20,264 nucleotides of DNA from a virus, in IMG/VR virus record IMGVR_UViG_3300023119_000165, positions 1 to 20,264 of that record; one strand, written 5' to 3'. Below the pieces are notes generated by a model, which did not search any database, had not been told where the DNA came from, and was given only the letters and a program-made list of their open reading frames with translations. Positions 13,522 to 19,819 of this stretch are shown piece by piece (position 1 is the first letter of the stretch; each line of letters opens with the position of its first letter). Made by a program: the position numbers and the translations under genes.

Positions 13522-14451
13522 ATGTCAGCAAAATTACCTGTAGATATTACAACTGAAGAGATTATAGCATTAGATTTTCGTTATTCTTATACAAATTCAG
13601 AATTATATAAAGATTGGCAGAAATTACAAAACACAATCTTATATAAAACAGGTTCTCAATTCAAACCAGGATTGAAACTTTGTCAGCACTTTTTTCCTAA
13701 CTTCTGGAAAATCGAAAATTCGAAAGGATTATCTTTTGAAAAATGTTGGCAAGATCGAACATTGATGAAGAAAATTCATGAATGGGGTTTGAATTCAATG
13801 AGTTCTCTATGGCTCTCATGGATTCGCAGAGCCGTATACCTAGCGGGTGGTTTACCAAACTCATCTTATTACCGTCCGCATTTTTCTAAACAAATCATTG
13901 AGCAATTTGCAAAAAAGAAAAATGGAATCTTATTTGATCCTTGTGCTGGTTGGGGCGGGCGTATGCTCGGAACTGTGGCTGCTGGCTGGTCTTATGTTGC
14001 ATGCGAACCGAATCGAGAGACGTATGAGAATTTATCAAAACTGATTGATTTTCTTGACATCTCGAATTCTGTTACACTACATAACATACCAGCAGAGAAG
14101 TTTACCTATGACCAAAAGGTGGACATTGTTCTTACATCTCCACCTTACTTCAACCTTGAAATATATACGAGAGACTTAGACCAATCGTATCATCGTTATC
14201 TTGAATATGAAATTTGGAATGAAAAATGGTTTCGGCCATTGATTGAAAATTCAATGTCAATGCTGAATGAGAATGGTCTTTCTTGCTGGAATGTAATGAA
14301 TTTTGGCAAACAAGACCTTGTTGAAACAGTCATTGATGTTCATGTAAAAAATAATTATCGCTATCTTGACCGTGTTGGTTTTACAAGTCCTCTTGCGAAT
14401 ATAAGAAACCTTAAAAATAAAGATGTTACTTATATTTACCAAAGGATTTAA
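13522..14451 (+). CDS. DNA methyltransferase 2 (paralogue of the 8567-9595 gene)
   Basis: The protein has 309 residues. Domain order matches methyltransferase 1: FRYSYTNSELYKDW (19-32), LKLCQHFFPNFWKIENSKGL (51-70), motif I FDPCAGWGGRM (138-148), CEPN with E162, and catalytic VLTSPPYFNLEIY (203-215). It is shorter at both ends and lacks the LEIFS-type tail. An ancient duplication or two separate gains of the same family would explain the pair. The first gene is in an early-type operon and this one is in the late cluster, so they may act at different times. Start ATG 13522 has only a weak ribosome site. Its stop overlaps the next start (TAATG). Confidence 0.85.
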   Translation: MSAKLPVDITTEEIIALDFRYSYTNSELYKDWQKLQNTILYKTGSQFKPGLKLCQHFFPNFWKIENSKGLSFEKCWQDRTLMKKIHEWGLNSMSSLWLSWIRRAVYLAGGLPNSSYYRPHFSKQIIEQFAKKKNGILFDPCAGWGGRMLGTVAAGWSYVACEPNRETYENLSKLIDFLDISNSVTLHNIPAEKFTYDQKVDIVLTSPPYFNLEIYTRDLDQSYHRYLEYEIWNEKWFRPLIENSMSMLNENGLSCWNVMNFGKQDLVETVIDVHVKNNYRYLDRVGFTSPLANIRNLKNKDVTYIYQRI

Positions 14452-14831
14452 TGTTAGACGAATATGAAATCAAACTAAATGAGAAATCAAGTAGATTTTT
14501 ATATGATACAAAGAATGCTGACCGAAGACAATATGTTCAGCGAAGAGCAACATCAGTAAGAAGAGAATTAGCAGACCGCCGACGTGAACAGCTTGCGGTT
14601 GATATTGAACGAAGAAAAGAACAAAGACGAAAGTTAAATGATCGAAGATTCTTTGAAGAGAGAAGAGTTACTTCAAATTACTCTCAAGAAAGATTAGAAG
14701 AAGAAAGACGAAAGCTTGAATTTCGAAAAAGTGGAGATGCTCCTTTTTATGTGATTGCATTTGTTTTTCTTGGACTTTTACTTTCAATGGGATATTTTTT
14801 ATACACTGAATTTATAACTAATTATGTCTAA
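14451..14831 (+). CDS. Arginine-dyad repeat protein with C-terminal membrane anchor, copy 2
   Basis: The protein has 126 residues. Nine RR blocks occupy residues 25-87 (NADRRQYVQRR; ADRRREQ; IERRKEQRRKLNDRR; LEEERRKLE), mixed with many glutamates, so the segment may form a long charged helix. A single membrane span covers about 98-118, followed by a short outer tail (TEFITNYV). Layout and composition match the protein at 13034-13507, although alignable identity is low. The start overlaps the methyltransferase stop (TAATG) and the end overlaps the oxygenase start by eight bases, so it is embedded in a coupled late operon. Function unknown. Confidence 0.7.
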   Translation: MLDEYEIKLNEKSSRFLYDTKNADRRQYVQRRATSVRRELADRRREQLAVDIERRKEQRRKLNDRRFFEERRVTSNYSQERLEEERRKLEFRKSGDAPFYVIAFVFLGLLLSMGYFLYTEFITNYV

Positions 14832-15813
14832 AAATTTTTTATTTGAATTTGATAATCCATCACCGCAAAAAGTAAAAAAAGGAGTATTTGATAATCTTGA
14901 TACAAATGTAGAAAAGAAAAAAACTAATTTTGAAAGAGAAATCGAAGAATTTTATGATTCATTTCGTTATGAAAAATACAGTGCATATAATAGGCCATCA
15001 TGTGATTACTTAAGAGTTGAAGATAAAAGTATGAATGAGGATACAGAATTCCATCCAACAATATACGACTCTTCGATCTTTAACATAAATTATGAAAATA
15101 TTGAAAAACGAATAAAGGTAAAACCTATATATGATAGTTGGTGTTATGTAACCATCGATGACTTTTATATTAATCCATTGTCTGTTCGGAAGTTTGCTGA
15201 GAAAACACCAGTTGCTTTAGCTAAACAAATTTCACCAACATCATATCCTGGCTACACAAATGCTCAATTTGCTGATGGATTTGTTTTATCTGAACTTAAA
15301 TATATTTTTGAGCAAATCTTTAAAAAATATTTTTTAAGATGCTTTGGCTTACCAAATGAATTTGAAGATTATTTTCAATATAGTAATGATTATTTTTCAA
15401 TTCAATCTACATTTGGGATTTTTAATCCAACTCATATTACATATGAAAATAGTATTGAAACAATACATACTGATGGTGAAAAAACTTCGATTTTTACAGA
15501 ACAACCTTTGGCTGTGGTGATTTACTTAAATTTACCAAGTGAGTGCCAAGGGGGGACTGCTTTATATCAACAATTTGATCATCAGCCAGAACCTGAACTC
15601 ATTGATATAATTGAAATGAAATTCAATCGAGTTGCCATATATCCAACATTTGTTCAACATAAACATACCTATGATAAACGACATTGGCAACATAAATGGA
15701 GAGTAATTCAAAGACTTTTTTATAATTTAACAATTCAAGATCAAGACATGGCAAGAAAATATAATGAATACTTCGTGAAAGGTAGTTTTGATCTTTTAGA
15801 CGAAAGTTTTTAA
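14824..15813 (+). CDS. 2OG-Fe(II) oxygenase-like protein, DUF6445-like
   Basis: The protein has 329 residues. The first 100 are charged and poorly conserved. A jelly-roll-like part follows: VTIDDFYINPLSVRKFAEKT (109-128), SYPGYTNAQF (140-149), the iron-binding H215-x-D217 in IETIHTDGEK, AVVIYLNLPSECQGGTALY (230-248), a second histidine region FVQHKHTYDKRHW (276-288), and R293 in KWRVIQRLF. This fits the DUF6445 group, whose members often lie next to tryptophan-halogenase-like genes in bacteria; here such a gene is 3 kb upstream. An iron oxygenase acting on a protein or amino-acid substrate is likely. The family name is from memory and less certain than the fold. Confidence 0.7.
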   Translation: MSKNFLFEFDNPSPQKVKKGVFDNLDTNVEKKKTNFEREIEEFYDSFRYEKYSAYNRPSCDYLRVEDKSMNEDTEFHPTIYDSSIFNINYENIEKRIKVKPIYDSWCYVTIDDFYINPLSVRKFAEKTPVALAKQISPTSYPGYTNAQFADGFVLSELKYIFEQIFKKYFLRCFGLPNEFEDYFQYSNDYFSIQSTFGIFNPTHITYENSIETIHTDGEKTSIFTEQPLAVVIYLNLPSECQGGTALYQQFDHQPEPELIDIIEMKFNRVAIYPTFVQHKHTYDKRHWQHKWRVIQRLFYNLTIQDQDMARKYNEYFVKGSFDLLDESF

Positions 15814-15814
15814 A

Positions 15815-16195
15815 ATGGCTGCCAAAATATATTTAACAATTATAATACTTGCTATTTTATCTGGTTTGTGTTATACTGCTTATAGCTATGTCATGATGAC
15901 AAGAGCAGAGATTGCTACATTGAAAGAGAATTCAGCAAAGCTTGAAGGTGCTGTAAAACAATCTCAAGAAACAATCACTCAAATGCAAAAACAGCAGGTT
16001 CAGATTGAAGATGCTACTAAAGAATTACGAATTGGACTCGAAAAAGCTGAAGTATATCAAGATGAAATAAGTCAAAAGTTAAGAGATCATAATCTCACTA
16101 AATTGGCAAATGCCAAACCCGGTCTTATTCAAAAGAGAGTCAATGATGCAACTCAGAAGTTATTTAAAGAGATGGAAGAAATTACTGCTAATTAG
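15815..16195 (+). CDS. i-spanin (Rz-like inner-membrane lysis protein)
   Basis: The protein has 126 residues. An N-terminal membrane anchor (residues 4-25, IYLTIIILAILSGLCYTAYS) is followed by a long helical coiled-coil region (about 33-90) rich in Q, E and K (AKLEGAVKQSQETITQMQKQ), all predicted to be periplasmic. This is the standard i-spanin plan. The gene overlaps by 53 bases, in another frame, with a lipoprotein gene that begins near its end, as expected of an Rz/Rz1-type pair. Spanins join the two membranes and destroy the outer one at lysis. Confidence 0.75.
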   Translation: MAAKIYLTIIILAILSGLCYTAYSYVMMTRAEIATLKENSAKLEGAVKQSQETITQMQKQQVQIEDATKELRIGLEKAEVYQDEISQKLRDHNLTKLANAKPGLIQKRVNDATQKLFKEMEEITAN

Positions 16196-16562
16196 TAGTC
16201 TTCCTTCTTTTTTATTTGGCTGTTCAATTTTTTCATCTCCAACACCTGAACCGCCACCACCTGAACCTAAGGTCATTATTGAAACAAAGTTTGTTGAAAA
16301 AAACATTCCGATTCAACCACGACCAAAAGGTTTAAAATTTAATGATGTTCAATGGTATGTAGTCACACCCGACACTGTTGATTCACTTGTTCCAATGTTT
16401 GAAAAACAGTTGGGTGGGAAGTGGGCATTCTTTGTAATCTCAGTCAAAGATTATGAGAACCTCGCATTGAATGTGGCTGATATCAAAAGATATCTTGAAC
16501 AACAACGTGAATTGATCATATATTATGAAACTGCTGTTCAACCAACCGAAACAACCGAATAG
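16143..16562 (+). CDS. o-spanin-like outer-membrane lipoprotein (Rz1-like)
   Basis: The protein has 139 residues from ATG 16143 (a second ATG follows directly). A basic, hydrophobic signal (YLKRWKKLLLISSLPSFLF) ends at a lipobox LFGC with C27, and S28 predicts outer-membrane sorting. A proline-rich stretch follows (SPTPEPPPPEPK), typical of Rz1 proteins. The rest (about 65-125) is a folded domain with VQWYVVTPDTVDSLVPMF and FFVISVKDYENLALNVADIK. I recall similar domains in other marine T4-like phages, which would make this a large o-spanin. It starts inside the i-spanin gene in a different frame. Late expression from 12991 fits a lysis role. Confidence 0.75.
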   Translation: MMQLRSYLKRWKKLLLISSLPSFLFGCSIFSSPTPEPPPPEPKVIIETKFVEKNIPIQPRPKGLKFNDVQWYVVTPDTVDSLVPMFEKQLGGKWAFFVISVKDYENLALNVADIKRYLEQQRELIIYYETAVQPTETTE

Positions 16563-16570
16563 GAGGACCA

Positions 16571-16858
16571 TTGTTTGAAACAGTTGAAAGTTTTCAGAAG
16601 AAAATTTATGTATTACAACAAAAAACCAATCAAGGATTGATTGATACAATTATACAATTTTGTGATGAAAGAGAAATCGAATATGAATCAGTTGCTCCAT
16701 TCGTTACCGGTAAACTCAAATCAGATATCGAAAATGAAGGACACCGAAGACACTTATTTGATAAACGAAAAAAGAGAAAGGAGAGGTCATTTCCAGACAT
16801 CTTTAGTCACACCGGAGGAAGTGAAAGAAAATTATCAAGCAATCAAATTACATTTTAG
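16571..16858 (+). CDS. 33: gp33-like late-transcription coactivator
   Basis: The protein has 95 residues and starts with TTG, set by AGGAGG (16561-16566) four bases upstream. The centre, LIDTIIQFCDEREIEYESVA and PFVTGKLKSDIENEGHRRHLF, matches T4 gp33 (ATTAFLEENSIPE..., KFIPSGIIEKIQSEA...) in spacing and character. In T4, gp33 binds RNA polymerase and the sliding clamp to switch on late promoters. Position directly before gp59 and gp32 matches T4. The clamp-binding motif of T4 gp33 is at its C-terminus; the best counterpart here is ERSFPDIFS (71-79), followed by a further 16 residues, a difference from T4. It overlaps gp59 by 125 bases in another frame. Confidence 0.8.
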   Translation: MFETVESFQKKIYVLQQKTNQGLIDTIIQFCDEREIEYESVAPFVTGKLKSDIENEGHRRHLFDKRKKRKERSFPDIFSHTGGSERKLSSNQITF

Positions 16859-17399
16859 TTCAAAGAATTATAATTACAACAAGTATAATGGTAAAGTAAA
16901 ATCAAATATTTACAAAGATTTAGTTCCTTATTCAATGATTGCCAAGGGAAAAAGAAAAGATGACTTTCCCGACTTTTTCATACCAGGACTATTTCAAAAT
17001 CCTAAAATAGGAATCAATTTTTTTCTTACCGATGATTATATCTCAGTGTGGAAATATTGGGTTAGCTATCAGAAGTCACCTAAATATTTCTTTGAACGTG
17101 AACTGATTGACTTGAGGGAATACCTTGATAAAAGAAACTTACAAACCGATGAAATTTTTCGAATCAAAACAAATGAACTTCCGTTGATTTATAAATTTAT
17201 CGTGAAAAATCAAATATCTCCACAGACATTTCTCTATCTGGATAAAGTGTTTGATTTTTCGAAAAGGATGGATTTAAAGATTAGCGAGAAGATTTATTAT
17301 CCAATCGTGAAAGCAAGGCTTTCAAAGCTTGAAACATTTCTCAAATCTAAAGAAAGGGAGGACTTGAAAAAAATCGTCAAGGACGTTTTTAATACTTGA
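16734..17399 (+). CDS. 59: gp59-like helicase loader
   Basis: The protein has 221 residues from ATG 16734, chosen because T4 gp59 has 217; an ATG at 16641 would add 31 residues inside gp33. The N-terminal part YQAIKLHFSSKNYNYNKYNG aligns with T4 'YKLYLMIKQHMNGKYDVIKYN', and FFLTDDYISVW and FIVKNQISPQTFLYLDKVF align with 'LIFISNLVANQDAW' and 'LLQSNIISFETFILLDSFL'. It loads the replicative helicase onto gp32-covered forked DNA. No strong ribosome site precedes this start, so coupling to gp33 translation is likely. Its TGA stop (17397-17399) lies inside the -35 box of the gp32 promoter. Confidence 0.85.
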   Translation: MKDTEDTYLINEKRERRGHFQTSLVTPEEVKENYQAIKLHFSSKNYNYNKYNGKVKSNIYKDLVPYSMIAKGKRKDDFPDFFIPGLFQNPKIGINFFLTDDYISVWKYWVSYQKSPKYFFERELIDLREYLDKRNLQTDEIFRIKTNELPLIYKFIVKNQISPQTFLYLDKVFDFSKRMDLKISEKIYYPIVKARLSKLETFLKSKEREDLKKIVKDVFNT

Positions 17400-17424
17400 C
17401 ATTTTCAAATCAATGTGATATACT
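17396..17424 (+). promoter_or_regulatory. Promoter of gp32
   Basis: TTGACA (17396-17401), a 17-base spacer and TATACT (17419-17424), with TG at 17416-17417. The leader of about 45 bases before the gp32 start contains a small GTTT/AAAC hairpin (17445-17455) and is otherwise A-rich. In T4 this region is where gp32 represses its own translation; whether that happens here is not visible. Confidence 0.8.
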
Positions 17425-17474
17425 ATTCTCTGTGAGTAGCAAAAGTTTCCGAAACCCTAAGATAAAGGAAAATT

Positions 17475-18404
17475 ATGAACTTCAAAGATGCACTCAAATC
17501 CCGAACCTCAAGACTTCAATCAATGCAAGCCCGACTCGAGAAAGAGTCAAAGGCAACTTCATACGAAGACACACGATTCTGGCGTCTTGAAGGCAAAGAT
17601 GGAGTTGGTTCCGCAATCATTCGTTTTCTTCCTCCACCACCAAATGAAGAGAAAGAATATGTTCGTTATTATCGCCATGAGTTCAAAGGCAATCATGGCT
17701 GGCTGATTGATAATTGTCCGACAAGTATCGGTGAAAAGTGTCCGATTTGTGAGGCAAACAATCTGCTTTGGTCTGAAGGTGGTTCTGAGAATGAAGAACT
17801 TGCTCGTTCACGCAAGCGTCGAATGAAGTATGTCTCAAACATTCTTGTTGTTCAGGACAACGCCAATCCTGATAATGTTGGTAAAGTCTTTTTGTTCCAA
17901 TATGGCGCAAAAATCTTTGAATTCATTCAAGAAAAAATTGATCCTCCGACACCAGAGTTCGATGACATGAAGCCAGCGGAACCTGTGTATGTGTTTGATT
18001 TTCTTGAAGGCTGTAACTTCCGTCTGCGAATGCGACGTGAAAAAGGTTACATCACCTATGATAAATCATCCTTTGATGAGCCTTCTCAACTCGCTGAAGA
18101 TGATGATGCGATGGAAGCAATCTGGCGTGCACAGCACTCATTGACTGAGTTCGAAAGCGCAGATTATTACAAGTCCTACGATGACTTAAAAAAGCGTTTT
18201 GTCACTGTAACAACTGGTGCTTCAACTGAAACCACCAAACCTTCCGTAATCGAAACTCCTTCTGAAGATGAAGAAGTAGTCGCTGAAACAAAAAAGCGAA
18301 AGCAACCTGAGTTTGTCACTAAGAGTGACCGAGTATCAAAACCCACAGATGCTAATGATGGTGATGACGAATTGGCATTTTTCGAAAAACTAGCAGAAGA
18401 GTAA
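17475..18404 (+). CDS. 32: gp32-like single-stranded DNA-binding protein
   Basis: The protein has 309 residues (T4 gp32 has 301). The N-terminus is basic (LKSRTSRLQSMQARLEKE), as in the T4 domain used for cooperative binding. The core shows FWRLEGKDGVGSAIIRFLP (35-53) and the zinc-binding set H68, C81, C89, C92 (T4: H64, C77, C87, C90), with the same 13-residue gap from histidine to first cysteine. VSNILVVQDNANPDNVGKVF (about 115-134) aligns with T4 'ANILVVKDPAAPENEGKVF'. The acidic C-terminus (DANDGDDELAFFEKLAEE) is the protein-recruiting tail. Codon use is richer in G+C than in the flanking genes, consistent with heavy expression. AAGGA precedes the ATG. Confidence 0.95.
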   Translation: MNFKDALKSRTSRLQSMQARLEKESKATSYEDTRFWRLEGKDGVGSAIIRFLPPPPNEEKEYVRYYRHEFKGNHGWLIDNCPTSIGEKCPICEANNLLWSEGGSENEELARSRKRRMKYVSNILVVQDNANPDNVGKVFLFQYGAKIFEFIQEKIDPPTPEFDDMKPAEPVYVFDFLEGCNFRLRMRREKGYITYDKSSFDEPSQLAEDDDAMEAIWRAQHSLTEFESADYYKSYDDLKKRFVTVTTGASTETTKPSVIETPSEDEEVVAETKKRKQPEFVTKSDRVSKPTDANDGDDELAFFEKLAEE

Positions 18405-18410
18405 CATATG

Positions 18411-18431
18411 AGTGAGAGTTCCGCTCTCACT
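18411..18431 (+). terminator. Hairpin just after gp32 (mRNA-end structure or weak terminator)
   Basis: AGTGAGAG (18411-18418) pairs perfectly with CTCTCACT (18424-18431) around a TTCCG loop, six bases after the gp32 stop. No T tract follows, so it may stabilise the gp32 mRNA end or reduce read-through rather than stop transcription fully. Confidence 0.45.
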
Positions 18432-18437
18432 TCAAAT

Positions 18438-18611
18438 ATGAAAGACTTTATCTTTTCTTTAGTTGGTGCTGTAATTTATATTTCGGGTGAAGTTCCGAGT
18501 GTCCTTGAAAAAATTGAAATAGACCTTCAAGTAATTTCTTTTCTTGTTGCCGAGGAAACAAGGATTCGTAAGCCCGAAATTTATTATCAGGTTGTTAACT
18601 TTATGGAGTGA
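18438..18611 (+). CDS. Small protein of unknown function after gp32
   Basis: The protein has 57 residues from ATG 18438. An in-frame ATG at 18408 would add ten residues, but these are encoded by the perfect hairpin after gp32, so I prefer the later start; neither has a good ribosome site. It begins MKDFIFSLVGAVIYISGEVP and ends QVVNFME, with a moderately hydrophobic first half. No family recognised. It overlaps the region just before the nuclease gene start. Confidence 0.5.
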   Translation: MKDFIFSLVGAVIYISGEVPSVLEKIEIDLQVISFLVAEETRIRKPEIYYQVVNFME

Positions 18612-18616
18612 GTTTT

Positions 18617-19573
18617 ATGATGCGTGAGTATACCTATCCAGAAAAAGATGCAGATGGACATGATACAGGATTTAGATTGCCATATATGAATGTTTTTCGA
18701 ATAAATGAAGATCAAAATATTCGTGCTGACCTTCGTATTACATCTGGCGAAAAACAAGATGTTTTTAGCGACCAGACAAAAAAGCAAACTGGATTTGAAA
18801 CTGGTATGATTGGTGAAACACTTTTCGGAGATGTTTTTCCTGATTGCATTCTTCAAAGAGAAGCTTATGGTAAAACAAATGATGATGGTACAACTGAACT
18901 AGGTAAATATGCCGCTGATTGTGATTATGTCTTTTTCTCTGAGAAGTTGAAAAAAGTTGTTCGAATTGATGTGAAGACTCGGGTATATCGAAATCGTCGA
19001 AAAAATGGAAAAACATTTAAGTATCCAGCATCTTTCTTCGATATGTTTATACCAAAAGAGAAATATGACCTTGTGAAAAACGGTAATTACAAAACTGATT
19101 ATTATGCTTTTATGGGGCATCATGAGGAGAGACATGAAGGGTATTTTTTTGGTCTAGTTAAACCTGAGGTTTTCTTCCAACACGCCAAACTTATTCCCAT
19201 CTATGAAGATGTCATGTTTACACTTTACGATAGTTTATGTGTTCCTATCTCACTCATTTATAAATTAAGTGAACATGAAAAAATAGGATTGAAACCATCT
19301 TTTGATTTTGAAAATAAACTTGACGAAGAGTGTAATTATTTGATTCCTCAAGGAACACCTTTCAAAGCTCAAGTCTATGAAAATGATCAATTTCTTGGTG
19401 TAAAAGAAGGTCACTTAAAGAAAGATGAACAATTTAATTACAATGAATCTTTTTATGAATATCAAGGTGACCGTAAATACACTTTTCGCTTTCATCGTGA
19501 AGATGCTTCGAGAGATCGAATGTATCATTTACTTATAGACCGCCAGTACATTTCACATTGCGCTGGAGTATAA
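18617..19573 (+). CDS. Putative PD-(D/E)XK-fold nuclease
   Basis: The protein has 318 residues from ATG 18617, preceded by GGAG (18605-18608); a GTG at 18608 is an alternative. The nuclease core is visible as TGFETGMIGETLFGDVF with E67 (58-74), YAADCDYVFFSEKLKKVVRI (98-117) with D103, and IDVKTRVYRNRRK with D118-x-K120. Together E...D...D-x-K is the pattern of restriction-endonuclease-like folds. The middle and C-terminal parts (FFGLVKPEVFFQHAKLIPIY) look like a family-specific extension. No named family recognised. Position after gp32 suggests DNA repair, recombination or host-DNA breakdown. Confidence 0.65.
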   Translation: MMREYTYPEKDADGHDTGFRLPYMNVFRINEDQNIRADLRITSGEKQDVFSDQTKKQTGFETGMIGETLFGDVFPDCILQREAYGKTNDDGTTELGKYAADCDYVFFSEKLKKVVRIDVKTRVYRNRRKNGKTFKYPASFFDMFIPKEKYDLVKNGNYKTDYYAFMGHHEERHEGYFFGLVKPEVFFQHAKLIPIYEDVMFTLYDSLCVPISLIYKLSEHEKIGLKPSFDFENKLDEECNYLIPQGTPFKAQVYENDQFLGVKEGHLKKDEQFNYNESFYEYQGDRKYTFRFHREDASRDRMYHLLIDRQYISHCAGV

Positions 19574-19782
19574 TGTTTATTTTCTATCGTCTTTGGTTGT
19601 GGCATAAAACAAAGAATGAAGAATTCAAACCTGGTCATTCGGAAAAAATGAATCATCTGATTCAGGAATCACCGATTGGCTGGGTGAAAGAATTACAAAC
19701 AAGAAAAAACATAATCATTTGGATACTTACTGGTTATAAACCATGGTTTAAACATTTTATGATGATTCGTGTAAAGGACTAA
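19573..19782 (+). CDS. Small basic, tryptophan-rich protein of unknown function
   Basis: The protein has 69 residues. The start overlaps the nuclease stop (TAATG) and is preceded by GGAG. It opens MFIFYRLWLWHKTKNEEFKP and later shows IIIWILTGYKPWFKHFMMIR. It is basic, with several tryptophans and two moderately hydrophobic stretches, so it may lie at the membrane surface. No family recognised. Confidence 0.55.
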   Translation: MFIFYRLWLWHKTKNEEFKPGHSEKMNHLIQESPIGWVKELQTRKNIIIWILTGYKPWFKHFMMIRVKD

Positions 19783-19819
19783 GTAGCTGCATGAAAACCC
19801 TGAATAACAAGAGGTCATG

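Noticed and set aside
16110-16142. Earlier start for the o-spanin
   Set aside because: It would place polar residues ahead of the signal sequence; the ATG at 16143 gives a normal basic-hydrophobic lipoprotein signal.
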